Positions 47,987 to 56,751 of a DNA stretch of 64,000 bases are shown in pieces. This stretch comes from Reyranella aquatilis (GTDB lineage Bacteria; Pseudomonadota; Alphaproteobacteria; Reyranellales; Reyranellaceae): NCBI RefSeq assembly GCF_020880995.1, contig NZ_JAJISD010000003.1, positions 248,001 through 312,000 on the forward strand. Reading direction: 5' to 3'. The notes under the pieces were generated by a model. It searched no databases and had not been told where the DNA came from. It saw only the letters and a list, made by a program, of their open reading frames with translations. The first letter of the stretch is position 1, and every line of letters begins with the position of its first letter. The position numbers were made by a program, and so were the translations under genes.

Positions 47987-48706
47987 ATGTCCAAGGTCCC
48001 CGCCAATCTGAAGGTCTGCATTTTCGATGTCTTCGGCACCGTCGTCGACTGGCGCGGCAGCCTGATCCAGGATCTGCCCGCGCTCGGCAGGAAGTACGGC
48101 ATCGACACCGACTGGACGAGTTTCGCCGACGACTGGCGCGGCCTCTACCAGCCGCAGATGGGCCGTGTGCGGAAGGGCGAGCTGCCATGGACGCGCATCG
48201 ACGACCTGCATAAGGAAGCCTTCGAGATGCTGCTCGCGAAGCGCGGCCTGAAGCATCCCGGCGAGGAAGGGGCGTGGGAGTTCACGCATCTCTGGCACAA
48301 GCTGCGCCCCTGGCCCGATTCGGTCGAGGGCATCGGCATGATGAAGAAGAAGTACGTCGTGGCCACACTCAGCAACGGCAACGTCGCGCTGCTGATCAAC
48401 ATGGCCAAGAACGGCGGCATCCCCTGGGACCACTGCTTCTCGGGCGAGACGTTCCGTCACTACAAGCCCGACCCCGAAGCCTATCTCGGCGTGGTCGACA
48501 GCATGTACGTGAAGCCCGAGCAGGTGATGCTGGTCGCCGCGCATAACAACGACCTGGCGGCGGCGCAGAAGTGCGGCCTGTCGACCGGCTTCGTCCTGCG
48601 CCCCGGCGAGCACGGCCCCGGCCAGACCCGCGACCTCAAGGCCGAGGGCGACTGGAATGCGGTGGGTACGTCGATGATCGACCTCGCGAAGAAGCTCGGC
48701 TGCTGA
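47987..48706 (+). CDS. Haloacid dehalogenase type II
   Basis: A 239-residue HAD hydrolase with nucleophile D14 in IFDVFGTVVDWRGS, motif II TLSNGNVALL, and motif III/IV near YKPDPEAYLGVV and LVAAHNNDLAAAQKCGLSTGFVLRP. The spacing and short cap fit type II 2-haloacid dehalogenases, which hydrolyse L-2-haloacids by way of an aspartyl ester. Related phosphatases cannot be excluded. Divergent from tag by 16 bases. Confidence 0.87.
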   Translation: MSKVPANLKVCIFDVFGTVVDWRGSLIQDLPALGRKYGIDTDWTSFADDWRGLYQPQMGRVRKGELPWTRIDDLHKEAFEMLLAKRGLKHPGEEGAWEFTHLWHKLRPWPDSVEGIGMMKKKYVVATLSNGNVALLINMAKNGGIPWDHCFSGETFRHYKPDPEAYLGVVDSMYVKPEQVMLVAAHNNDLAAAQKCGLSTGFVLRPGEHGPGQTRDLKAEGDWNAVGTSMIDLAKKLGC

Positions 48707-48732
48707 TTTAGAGAAGCGCGTCCTCGTCTCTT

Positions 48733-48830
48733 CCACCTCTCCCCCGCTAGGGGGAGAGGACGGGTGAGGGGGCGAGGCACTACCTGTAACCCCCTCACCT
48801 AACCTCTCCCCTAGCGGGGGAGAGGAATAT
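48733..48830. repeat. Palindromic element, family F
   Basis: CCTCTCCCCCGCTAGGGGGAGAGG (start about 48736) and its inverted relative CCTCTCCCCTAGCGGGGGAGAGG (to about 48826) form a large nested palindrome between convergent genes, with GGGTGAGGGGG / CCCCCTCACCT arms inside. It can end both transcripts. Confidence 0.7.
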
Positions 48831-48839
48831 GATGGACTG

Positions 48840-50435
48840 TCAGACCCCGATCGTCGTCAGGTCCTGGAACCAGTGCTGGGCCTGGATGTACGACTTGATC
48901 TTGGGCGACAGCGCGTGCGGGTTGGTGTCGTGTACGACCCAGATCAGCACGGCGTCATCGACCACCTTCTCGTGCACCTTGGCCATGATGGCGTCCTGCT
49001 TGGACGGATCGAACTCCGCCAGCGCCTGGTCGATCAGCTTGTCGACCTGGGGGCTGGCATAGTTGCTCCAGTTCACGCCGACCGGGGCGGCCTGGTTGGA
49101 GGCGAAGAAGCGGGTGAAGGCGTAAAGCGGGTCGGACGTGACATAGGCGACGTTGTTGGCGGTGACGTCCTTGTTCATCTCGGCCTTGGCGCCGGCGCGC
49201 CACGCCGTGTAGAGCGCCTCCAGCTCGACCACCTTGAACTCGAGGTCGATGTAGACGTCCTTGAACATCTGCTGGATCGCCTCGTTCATCGGCAGTGACA
49301 GCATCTGGCCGCTGCCGCCCGAGGCCACGATGAACTTGGTCTTGAGCGGCTGGGCCTTGCTGAAGCCGGCGGCACTCATCAGCGTGCGCGCCTCGTCGGG
49401 CGCGAATTTGATCTCGAAGCTCGGTTTGCCGAACCACGGGCTCGACTTGTCGACCTGGCCGAAGGCCGGCGTCGCGAGGCCGCCCAGCAGCTGCACGATG
49501 GCGTTCCGGTCGATGGCGAGGTTGGCGGCCTTGCGCAGGCGGATGTCGGTCCACGGCGAACCGGGCAGCATCGAGGGGTGATAGTTCCAGACGTGCGGCG
49601 TCACGTTCTGCACGATCTTCATGCCGGCCTTGGTGAGCCGGTCGACCGTGTCGGGCGTGGGCGTCTCGATCAGGTCGACCTGGCCCGAGAGCAGCGCCGC
49701 GGTGCGCGTCGCGCCCTCGGGCGCCACCACGAGGATCATGCGGTCGGCCTTGGGAAGACGCTTGGGATTCCAGTAGGCCTCGTTCCTGACCAGCTCGGCG
49801 CGCTCGCGCGGCACCAGCCGGGCGAGCTTGAACGGGCCGGTGCCCGAAGGCTCGGACGCGAACTTGTTCCAGTCCTTGCCGAGCTTTTCGAACTGCGCCG
49901 GGCTCGACACCAGGAACCACAGCATCTGGTAGGGAAAGAGCGCGTCGACGACCTTCGTCTTCACTTCGACCGTCATGTCGTCGACCTTCCGGTAGCTCGC
50001 GACCGAAGGCAGGCGCGGCCGGACCTGCGAGGCCTGGCGCTGGTCGAACTGCGGGGACTTGGTGTCGAACACCTTGTCGAAGTTCCAGATGACGGCGTCG
50101 GCGTTGAAGGCCGAGCCATCGTGGAACTTCACGCCGTCGCGCAGCTTGAAGGTCCAGAGCGTCTTGTCGGCATCGTCGACCTTCCATTCGGTGGCAAGAC
50201 CAGGGATCAGCTTCCCGGGCTTGTCGGAGATGTCCATCTCCCAGGCGACCAGCGGATCGTAGAGCGTGTAGCCGGTGAACTTGTAGGCACCGGCGCCGCG
50301 ATCGGGCTGGCCGGTGGTGAGCGGCACGTCGGCCATCGAGATGCCGAAGCGCACCACCTTTTCCTGGGCGAAGGCGGGAATCGGCAAGGCCGCCAGCGCG
50401 CCGGCGGCGATGAAGGAACGACGGGGCAGGCGCAT
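48840..50435 (-). CDS. ABC transporter substrate-binding protein, family 5 (peptide/nickel type)
   Basis: This 531-residue periplasmic receptor has a signal peptide (1-23, AFAQ), then SBP family 5 blocks: KFTGYTLYDPLVAWEMD, WKVDDADKTLWTFKLRDGVKFHDGSAFNADAVIWNFDKV and SGTGPFKL, SPWTDIRLRKAANLAIDRNAIVQLLGG. It is a paralogue of the receptor at 52213-53817, sharing many blocks, but no permease or ATPase lies beside it, so it probably feeds that neighbouring transporter. It follows the amidase gene by 12 bases. Confidence 0.92.
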   Translation of the reverse strand: MRLPRRSFIAAGALAALPIPAFAQEKVVRFGISMADVPLTTGQPDRGAGAYKFTGYTLYDPLVAWEMDISDKPGKLIPGLATEWKVDDADKTLWTFKLRDGVKFHDGSAFNADAVIWNFDKVFDTKSPQFDQRQASQVRPRLPSVASYRKVDDMTVEVKTKVVDALFPYQMLWFLVSSPAQFEKLGKDWNKFASEPSGTGPFKLARLVPRERAELVRNEAYWNPKRLPKADRMILVVAPEGATRTAALLSGQVDLIETPTPDTVDRLTKAGMKIVQNVTPHVWNYHPSMLPGSPWTDIRLRKAANLAIDRNAIVQLLGGLATPAFGQVDKSSPWFGKPSFEIKFAPDEARTLMSAAGFSKAQPLKTKFIVASGGSGQMLSLPMNEAIQQMFKDVYIDLEFKVVELEALYTAWRAGAKAEMNKDVTANNVAYVTSDPLYAFTRFFASNQAAPVGVNWSNYASPQVDKLIDQALAEFDPSKQDAIMAKVHEKVVDDAVLIWVVHDTNPHALSPKIKSYIQAQHWFQDLTTIGV

Positions 50436-50447
50436 GAAGGTCTCCTG

Positions 50448-51860
50448 TCAGAGTGTCGGTCGGTGCGAGCGCCACGGCGTGGCGCGTTCGTAGGCGGATC
50501 CGGCGGCGAAGACGCTGGCTTCGTCGAAGGCGCGGCCGGCGAGCTGGAAGGCGAGCGGCAATCCGTCGGCGCCGAAGCCGCAGCACACGGAGGCGGCCGG
50601 CTGGCCGGTGACGTTGAACGGCATGCTGAGCGAGGGCTTGCCGAGGAAATGGAAGATCGGCGCCGGGTCCTCGAAGATTTCCGGCCCACCCCACTGGTTG
50701 GGCGTCATCACGAGGTCGTAGCCGCGCATCGCCTCGCGCGTGTCCTGCTGCAGCTTGCGGCGGAAACGCAGCGCCGAGATGTACTGCTCGGCCGACAGGA
50801 AGGCGCCGAGCTGGAAGCGCCGCCGCGTCGTGTAGCCGAACTTCTCCGGTCGCTCGATCACGTCGCGGCGATGGATGGCGTGCGCTTCCGTCGTGATGAT
50901 GACGCGGCCGCAGATGTGATAGTCGCGGATGTCGGGGAGGGTCACATCCTCGACCGTGGCGCCGAGATCGCGCATGACGCGAACGGCGTCCTCCATGGCC
51001 TTGGCCATGTCCGGCGAGAGCGCGGCGCCGGAGTCCTCGTACCAGCTGCGGGCCAGCGCGATGCGCATCCCCTTGATCGGGCGCTGCGCCGACGCACCAT
51101 AGTCGACCTTCGGTGCGCGCGCCGAGGCCTGGTCGTTGGGGTCGTGACCGGCCAGGACGTCCAGCATCAGCGCGCAGTCCTCGGTGGTCCAGGCCATCGG
51201 CCCGGCGGTGTCGAGGCTGAACGAGAGCGGGAAGATCCCGCAGCGGCTCACCAGCCCGTAGGTTGGCTTGATGCCGGCGATGGCGCAGAAGCCGGCAGGA
51301 TTGCGGATCGAGCCGCCGGTGTCGGAACCCATCGCGCCCATGCAGAGCGCGGCTGCGACAGCCGCACCCGAGCCGCTCGAGGAGCCGCCGGGTTGATAGG
51401 CCGTGTTCCACGGGTTGCGCACAGGCGGGAACGGCTGGTCCGGCGTCATCGCGCCGTTGGCGAACTCGTGCGTGCCGAGCTTGCCCAGGATGACGGCGCC
51501 GCCCGCCTTCAGGCGCCGCACGGTCTCTGCGTCGATGGCGGGGACGTAGTCGATCTTGAGATGTGAATGACCGGTCGTTTTCACGCCGGCCGTTTCGTAG
51601 ATGTCCTTCAATCCGACCGGGATGCCGTGCAGCGGACCCCGCCGCAGGCCGCCGCCCATTTCCATATCGGCCTGACGCGCGGCGTTGAGGGCGATGTCGG
51701 CGGTGACGGTGACGTAGCTGGAAAGGGCGGGATCGACGGTCTCGATGCGCGCCAGGAATGCCTGGGTGAGCGCCGTCGAGGTGAGATCGCCGCGTGCCAT
51801 CAGGCGGCCGGCCTCGGCGATGCTCAGCGTCGTGAGATCGCCAGTCGTGAGATCGGTCAT
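50448..51860 (-). CDS. Amidase (amidase-signature family)
   Basis: The 470-residue enzyme has the Ser-Ser-Lys machinery: K85 in PVGLKDIYET, the cis-Ser in GGSSSGSG (158-165) and nucleophile S184 in DTGGSIRNPAG. It is a cytoplasmic or periplasmic-independent hydrolase of amides. Gene order AtzG-like, amidase, receptor, next to a peptide-type ABC system, suggests it cleaves an imported amide or carboxamide. Not GatA, as no gatB is near and the small partner is not a clear GatC. ATG 51860 follows the small gene by 9 bases. Confidence 0.93.
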   Translation of the reverse strand: MTDLTTGDLTTLSIAEAGRLMARGDLTSTALTQAFLARIETVDPALSSYVTVTADIALNAARQADMEMGGGLRRGPLHGIPVGLKDIYETAGVKTTGHSHLKIDYVPAIDAETVRRLKAGGAVILGKLGTHEFANGAMTPDQPFPPVRNPWNTAYQPGGSSSGSGAAVAAALCMGAMGSDTGGSIRNPAGFCAIAGIKPTYGLVSRCGIFPLSFSLDTAGPMAWTTEDCALMLDVLAGHDPNDQASARAPKVDYGASAQRPIKGMRIALARSWYEDSGAALSPDMAKAMEDAVRVMRDLGATVEDVTLPDIRDYHICGRVIITTEAHAIHRRDVIERPEKFGYTTRRRFQLGAFLSAEQYISALRFRRKLQQDTREAMRGYDLVMTPNQWGGPEIFEDPAPIFHFLGKPSLSMPFNVTGQPAASVCCGFGADGLPLAFQLAGRAFDEASVFAAGSAYERATPWRSHRPTL

Positions 51861-51869
51861 GGGATGGCT

Positions 51870-52064
51870 CTACTCGTCCGCCCGGAAGACCTGGGGCGGC
51901 TCGGCGGCCCACGACCAGCGCTGTGGGATCCGCTCCATCAGGCCGAGCAGCCCGACATAGCCCTTGTGCAGATGCCCGATGTCTTCCTCGGTCAGGGTGA
52001 GACCGGTCAGCGCGGCGCGTGCCCGGAATTCCTCGAGCGTTGGCGCCTTGATCGACGATGTCAT
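51870..52064 (-). CDS. Small AtzG/GatC-like protein, amidase partner
   Basis: A 64-residue protein: a helical first part (TLEEFRARAALTGLTLTEEDIGHLHKGYVGLLGLMERI) and a tail PQRWSWAAEPPQVFRADE. Its place just before an amidase and its size fit the AtzG/GatC-like class that stabilises amidases, although sequence similarity is not strong to my eye. GGAGGATTTT lies before ATG 52064. First gene of the leftward amidase operon. Confidence 0.7.
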   Translation of the reverse strand: MTSSIKAPTLEEFRARAALTGLTLTEEDIGHLHKGYVGLLGLMERIPQRWSWAAEPPQVFRADE

Positions 52065-52130
52065 GAAAATCCTCCGCCCAAGTGAGGATGCAATCGACAT
52101 GCCGCGTGATTCGCATCGACCGGCATCGCG

Positions 52131-52147
52131 TTGGCTTGGCCCTTGCA
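52131..52147 (+). promoter_or_regulatory. Sigma-54 (RpoN)-type promoter
   Basis: TTGGC (52131-52135) and TTGCA (52143-52147) place GG and GC exactly 10 bases apart, the -24/-12 pattern of RpoN promoters. It lies 66 bases before the ABC receptor ATG, in the 148-base divergent gap. It suggests nitrogen- or activator-dependent expression. Confidence 0.65.
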
Positions 52148-52212
52148 TGGTGGAGGGCGCGAGCGTCTCCCGGTGGGATTTTCGACGGGATCGCCGAACT
52201 CAGGAGCGATGA

Positions 52213-53817
52213 ATGTTCAAACGCCTTCGTGTCGCCGTCGCCGGCTTCGGTGTTCTCGCAGCGACTGCACTGCCTGCCTTCGCGCAAGGCACTCTGCGCA
52301 TCGGCATGACAGCCGCGGACATTCCGCTGACCACGGGTCAGCCCGATCAGGGGTTCGAGGGCTTTCGCTTCGCCGGCTACACGATTTATGACGCGCTTGT
52401 GAACTGGGATCTGTCGAAGGCCGACACGATCGCCGACATCCGTCCCGGCCTCGCGCTTTCCTGGGCCCCCGTCGAAGGCGAGCCGACCAAGTGGATCTTC
52501 AAGTTGCGCGAGGGCGTGAAGTTCCACGACGGGTCCGACTTCGATGCGGACTCGGTGATCTGGAACCTCGACAAGGTCCTGAACGACAAGTCGCCCCAGT
52601 TCGACAGCAAGCAGCTCGCGCAGGTGCGCGCTCGCATCCCGACGCTGGTCGGTTACAGGAAGATCGACAAGTACACGGTCGAACTCACGACGCGCATCGT
52701 GAACTCCCTGTTTCCCTACGACATGTCCTACGTCTTCTATTCGAGTCCGGCCAACTGGGAGAAGCAGGGCAAGGACTGGAACAAGGTCGCGCTGAACCCG
52801 TCCGGCACCGGCCCGTTCAAGGTCGACCGCGTGGTGCCGCGCGAGCGCATGGAACTCTCGCGCAACGCCGAGTACTGGGACAAGGCGCGCGTGCCGAAGC
52901 TCGACAAGGTGATCCTGTTCCCGATGCCGGAAGCCGCGACCCGCACGGCGGCGCTACTGGCCGGTCAGGTCGACTGGATCGAGGTGCCCGCGCCCGACGC
53001 CATCCCGCGCCTCAAGCAGGGCGGTATGACGATTGTCACCAACAAGTATCCGCACAACTGGGCCTATCAGCCCAGCATGGTCGAGGGCTCTCCCTGGACC
53101 GACATCCGCGTGCGCAAGGCCGCCAACCTCGCCATCGATCGCGCCGGCATCAACAAGCTGCTGGGCGGCCTGATGATCGAATCGAAGGGCCATGTCTATC
53201 CCGGCCATCCGTGGTTCGGCTCGCCCGCCTTCGACATCAAGTACGATCCGGCCGCGGCCAAGAAGCTGCTGGCCGAGGCGGGCTACAGCGCCACCAAGAA
53301 GCCCAAGATCAAGATCGCGATTTCGACCTCGGGTTCGGGCCAGATGCTGCCGCTGCCGATGAACGAATACGTGCAAGAGAACCTCAACGCGGTCGGCTTC
53401 GACGCCTCGTTCGAGGTGATGGAGTGGAACGCGCTGGTCACCTTCGCCTTCCAGCCGGTCACGGGCGACGCGGCGAAGAAGGCCGGCGTCAACGGCGTCA
53501 ACATCAGCCGCGCCACGGTCGACCCCTACTCGGCCTTCACCCGCCTGATGAACAGCAACTTCGTGCCGCCGGTGGGCGCGAACTGGGGCGTCCTGAAGGA
53601 CGAGAAGCTCGATGCCATGATCAACAAGGCGCATACGAGCTTCGACAAGGCCGAGCAGACCAAGGCCCTGTCCGAGGTGCACGGCTATATCGTCGACCAG
53701 GCTTACTGGGTGTGGATCGCGCACGATCTCAATCCGCGCGCCATGAGCCCCAAGGTGAAGGGCTTCGTGCAGGCGCAGAGCTGGTTCCAGGACCTGACGC
53801 CGGTCGAAATCAAGTAG
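52213..53817 (+). CDS. ABC transporter substrate-binding protein, family 5
   Basis: The 534-residue receptor has a signal peptide (1-24, AFAQG), GYTIYDALVNWDLS, WAPVEGEPTKWIFKLREGVKFHDGSDFDADSVIWNLDKVL, SGTGPFKVDRVVPRERMEL and SPWTDIRVRKAANLAIDRAGINKLLGG. It binds peptide-like ligands in the periplasm and delivers them to the permeases encoded downstream. First gene of the five-gene dpp-like operon behind the sigma-54 type promoter. Paralogue of 48840-50435. Confidence 0.94.
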   Translation: MFKRLRVAVAGFGVLAATALPAFAQGTLRIGMTAADIPLTTGQPDQGFEGFRFAGYTIYDALVNWDLSKADTIADIRPGLALSWAPVEGEPTKWIFKLREGVKFHDGSDFDADSVIWNLDKVLNDKSPQFDSKQLAQVRARIPTLVGYRKIDKYTVELTTRIVNSLFPYDMSYVFYSSPANWEKQGKDWNKVALNPSGTGPFKVDRVVPRERMELSRNAEYWDKARVPKLDKVILFPMPEAATRTAALLAGQVDWIEVPAPDAIPRLKQGGMTIVTNKYPHNWAYQPSMVEGSPWTDIRVRKAANLAIDRAGINKLLGGLMIESKGHVYPGHPWFGSPAFDIKYDPAAAKKLLAEAGYSATKKPKIKIAISTSGSGQMLPLPMNEYVQENLNAVGFDASFEVMEWNALVTFAFQPVTGDAAKKAGVNGVNISRATVDPYSAFTRLMNSNFVPPVGANWGVLKDEKLDAMINKAHTSFDKAEQTKALSEVHGYIVDQAYWVWIAHDLNPRAMSPKVKGFVQAQSWFQDLTPVEIK

Positions 53818-53848
53818 CGCAACACGCATCGAAGAGAGGCGGGACGCA

Positions 53849-54802
53849 ATGCTCCTCTACGCCCTACGCCGCCTGATCTACCTCATCCCCGTCGCCTTCG
53901 GCGTTTCGCTGCTCGTCTTCGCGCTGGTGCATCTCGCGCCGGGCGATCCGATCTCGGCAATCGTGCCGCCGGATGCGCCGAAGGAAGTCGTCGACAAGCT
54001 CAAGGAGTATTACGGCTTCGACAAGCCGCTGCCGGTGCAATACCTGCGCTGGCTCGGCGTCACGCTGACCGGGGATCTCGGCACCTCGATCGGCACCGGC
54101 CGCTCGGTGGCGAGCGAGGTCGGCAGCGCCTTCGGCAACACCATCATCCTGGCGATTGCCGCCACCCTCTTCGCCTTTACCCTAGCGGTGATCCTCGGCA
54201 CCGCCGCCGCCTATGCGAAGTCGCGCATCGTCGACCGGCTGGTGACGCTGATCTCGTTGATCGGCGTCAGCGTGCCGCATTTCTGGCTGGCGATCGTGCT
54301 GGTCATCATCTTCGCCGTCGAACTGGGTGCGCTGCCGCCCATGGGCATCGGGCCGGAGAACTCGACCGGCTGGAAGTTCGACCGCGCCCACCTCGCGCAC
54401 ATGATCCTGCCAACCATCGCCCTCTCGGTCATTCCGCTCGGCGTCGTCACCCGCACGGTGCGCTCCACCGTGAAGGAGACGCTGAGCATGGAGTTCGTGA
54501 CGGCGCTGCAGGCCAAGGGCATGCGCGACAGCCGCATCCTGCTCCACGTGCTGAAGAACGCCGCGCCGACCTGCCTGGCCGTCATGGGCCTGCAGGCCGG
54601 CAACCTGATCGGCGGCTCGATCCTGATCGAGACGGTGTTCGCCTGGCCCGGCACCGGCTTCCTGCTGAACAGCGCCATCTTCCGCCGCGACCTGCCGATC
54701 CTGCAGGGCACGACCCTCGTGCTCGCCGGCTTCTTCATGTTGCTCAACCTGACCGTGGACATCATCCAGACGATGGTCGATCCGCGCATCAAGCGAGGCT
54801 GA
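53849..54802 (+). CDS. Dipeptide-type ABC permease (DppB-like)
   Basis: A 317-residue permease with six hydrophobic helices, FALVHLAPGDPISAIVPPDAPKEVVDKLKEYYGFDKPLPVQYLRWL (periplasmic loop typical of DppB) and EAA-type loop TALQAKGMRDSRILLHVLKNAAPTCLAVMGLQAGNLIGGSILIETVFAWPGTGFLLNSAI. Forms the channel with the next gene product. 31 bases after the receptor gene. Confidence 0.94.
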   Translation: MLLYALRRLIYLIPVAFGVSLLVFALVHLAPGDPISAIVPPDAPKEVVDKLKEYYGFDKPLPVQYLRWLGVTLTGDLGTSIGTGRSVASEVGSAFGNTIILAIAATLFAFTLAVILGTAAAYAKSRIVDRLVTLISLIGVSVPHFWLAIVLVIIFAVELGALPPMGIGPENSTGWKFDRAHLAHMILPTIALSVIPLGVVTRTVRSTVKETLSMEFVTALQAKGMRDSRILLHVLKNAAPTCLAVMGLQAGNLIGGSILIETVFAWPGTGFLLNSAIFRRDLPILQGTTLVLAGFFMLLNLTVDIIQTMVDPRIKRG

Positions 54803-54806
54803 CCCC

Positions 54807-55715
54807 ATGGCCCTGCAAAGTCCCTCCCTCGACATCGGCGGCGCCGTCCTCGTGACGCCGAAACCCACGGCCGGCGGTCGCGGCTACTGGCAATCGGTCG
54901 GCCGCCGGCTGCGGCGCGACCCGGTCACGCTGATCTGCGCCGGCATCCTGATCCTGCTGGTTCTGGCCTCCATCGCCGCGCCCTATCTCTATCTCGCCGA
55001 TCCCTACAAGACCTCGATGATCCGCCGCCTCTATCCGTTGGGCTCGCCCAACCATTGGCTGGGCACCGACGAGCTGGGACGCGACATGTTCGCCCGCCTG
55101 ATCTACGGCGGCCGCCTGTCGTTGTTCATGGGCGTGACGCCGGTCGTCTGTGCCCTGCTGATCGGCGGCAGCCTGGGCATCCTCGCGGGCTTCGTCGGTG
55201 GCAAGACCAACATGGCAATCATGCGCATCATGGACGTGTTCTATGCGTTCCCCTCGGTGCTGCTGGCGATCTCGCTGTCGGGCGCGATGGGCGCGGGCAC
55301 GGAGAACACGCTGCTGTCGCTCACCCTGGTGTTCATTCCGCCGATCTGCCGCGTCTCGGAGAGCGTCACCACCCAGGTGCGCGGCTTCGACTTCGTCGAT
55401 GCGGCCAAGGCCAGCGGCGCTTCGGCCTTCACCATTGTGCGGGTCCACGTGCTGGGCAACGTGCTGGGACCGATCCTCGTCTATGCGACCTCGCTGATCA
55501 GCGTGGCGATCATCCTGGCTGCCGGCCTCAGCTTCCTCGGTCTCGGCGTCAAGCCGCCGGAGCCGGAATGGGGCCTGATGCTGAACACGCTGCGCCAGGC
55601 GATCTACGTCAACCCGGTGCTCGCGGCGTTGCCGGGCGTGATGATCTTCGTCACCTCGATCTGCTTCAACCTGATGAGCGATGGCCTGCGCGCGGCCATG
55701 GATGTGAAGGCCTGA
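54807..55715 (+). CDS. Dipeptide-type ABC permease (DppC-like)
   Basis: This 302-residue permease has an N-terminal cytoplasmic stretch of 40 residues, then six helices, with HWLGTDELGRDMFARLIYGGRLSLFMG (the DppC signature) and EAA loop DFVDAAKASGASAFTIVRVHVLGNVLGPILVYAT. Partner of the DppB-like protein. It starts 4 bases after that gene and ends 1 base before the ATPase gene. Confidence 0.94.
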   Translation: MALQSPSLDIGGAVLVTPKPTAGGRGYWQSVGRRLRRDPVTLICAGILILLVLASIAAPYLYLADPYKTSMIRRLYPLGSPNHWLGTDELGRDMFARLIYGGRLSLFMGVTPVVCALLIGGSLGILAGFVGGKTNMAIMRIMDVFYAFPSVLLAISLSGAMGAGTENTLLSLTLVFIPPICRVSESVTTQVRGFDFVDAAKASGASAFTIVRVHVLGNVLGPILVYATSLISVAIILAAGLSFLGLGVKPPEPEWGLMLNTLRQAIYVNPVLAALPGVMIFVTSICFNLMSDGLRAAMDVKA

Positions 55716-55716
55716 C

Positions 55717-56751
55717 ATGGACACGCTGCTTCCCATTCAGGATCGCGGCGGACCGGCCCAGCCGCTGCTGCTCGCCACCGGCCTGCGCAAGCATTTCCCC
55801 GTGGCGGGTGGCCTGCTCGGCCGCACCACCAAGGTCGTTCGCGCCGTCGACGATCTCACCCTATCGGTCGCCAAGGGCGAGACGCTGGGCGTCGTGGGAG
55901 AATCAGGCTGTGGCAAGTCGACGGTGGCGCGGCTTCTCATCCGCCTCATCACGCCCGACAAAGGCACGATGGTGCTGGACGGTGACCCCGTCGACGAACC
56001 GCACGGCATCACCGTGAACGAGCTGCGCCGCCAGGTGCAGATGGTGTTCCAGGATTCCTACGCCTCGCTCAATCCGCGCCTCACCATCGCCGAGACGCTG
56101 GCCTTCGCGCCGCGTGCCCATGGCCTGCCGGCCGCCGAGGCCCGCGAGCGCGTGCGCGATCTCCTGAGCAAGGTCGGCCTCGATCCGGCGAACTACGCCA
56201 CGCGCTATCCGCACGAACTGTCGGGCGGTCAGCGCCAGAGGGTGAACATCGCGCGGGCGCTGGCGCTGCGGCCCCGGCTGATCATCCTCGACGAGGCGGT
56301 GTCGGCGCTCGACAAGTCGGTCGAGGCACAGGTGCTGAACATGCTGGTCGATCTCAAGACCGAGCTCGATCTCACCTACGTGTTCATCAGCCACGATCTC
56401 AACGTCGTGCAGTATCTCAGCGACCGTGTGCTGGTCATGTATCTCGGCAAGATCGTCGAGATCGGGCCCGTGGAGGCGATCTACGGCAATCCACAGCATC
56501 CCTACACGCGCGCGCTGCTCTCGGCACGGCCCTCGATGGATCCGCGCAAGCGCACGAAGGAAGCGCCGATCCAGGGCGATCCCCCCAATCCCATCGATCC
56601 ACCCTCGGGCTGCCGTTTCCGCACGCGCTGCCCCTTCGCCGAGGACGTCTGTGCCCGCCTCGAGCCCCCGCTGGCCGACGCCGGCGCGCAGGCGGTGGCC
56701 TGCCATATGCGCGTGGCGGGCTCGGGACACTCCAAGGCGGTGGCGGCATGA
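55717..56751 (+). CDS. Oligopeptide-type ABC ATPase (DppF/OppF-like)
   Basis: The 344-residue ATPase has Walker A VGESGCGKST (about 59-68), Q-loop in MVFQDSYASLNPRLTI, signature LSGGQRQRV, Walker B LIILDEAVSALD, H-loop FISHDLNVVQYLSDRV, and a C-terminal oligopeptide domain with CRFRTRCPFAEDVC (Fe-S-like Cys cluster common in OppF). The QDSYASLNPR motif marks the DppF half. Overlaps the next gene by 4 bases. Confidence 0.95.
   Translation: MDTLLPIQDRGGPAQPLLLATGLRKHFPVAGGLLGRTTKVVRAVDDLTLSVAKGETLGVVGESGCGKSTVARLLIRLITPDKGTMVLDGDPVDEPHGITVNELRRQVQMVFQDSYASLNPRLTIAETLAFAPRAHGLPAAEARERVRDLLSKVGLDPANYATRYPHELSGGQRQRVNIARALALRPRLIILDEAVSALDKSVEAQVLNMLVDLKTELDLTYVFISHDLNVVQYLSDRVLVMYLGKIVEIGPVEAIYGNPQHPYTRALLSARPSMDPRKRTKEAPIQGDPPNPIDPPSGCRFRTRCPFAEDVCARLEPPLADAGAQAVACHMRVAGSGHSKAVAA

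Noticed and set aside
51870..52064. GatC of the Glu-tRNA amidotransferase
   Set aside because: Position and size are suggestive, but no gatB is near, the amidase is not clearly GatA, and the sequence lacks the common GatC pattern.
48955..52527. A 1190-residue reading frame on the minus strand
   Set aside because: It runs out of frame through the receptor, amidase and small partner genes. Arg/Pro/Gly/His-heavy composition is typical of shadow frames in GC-rich DNA, and it has no domain.
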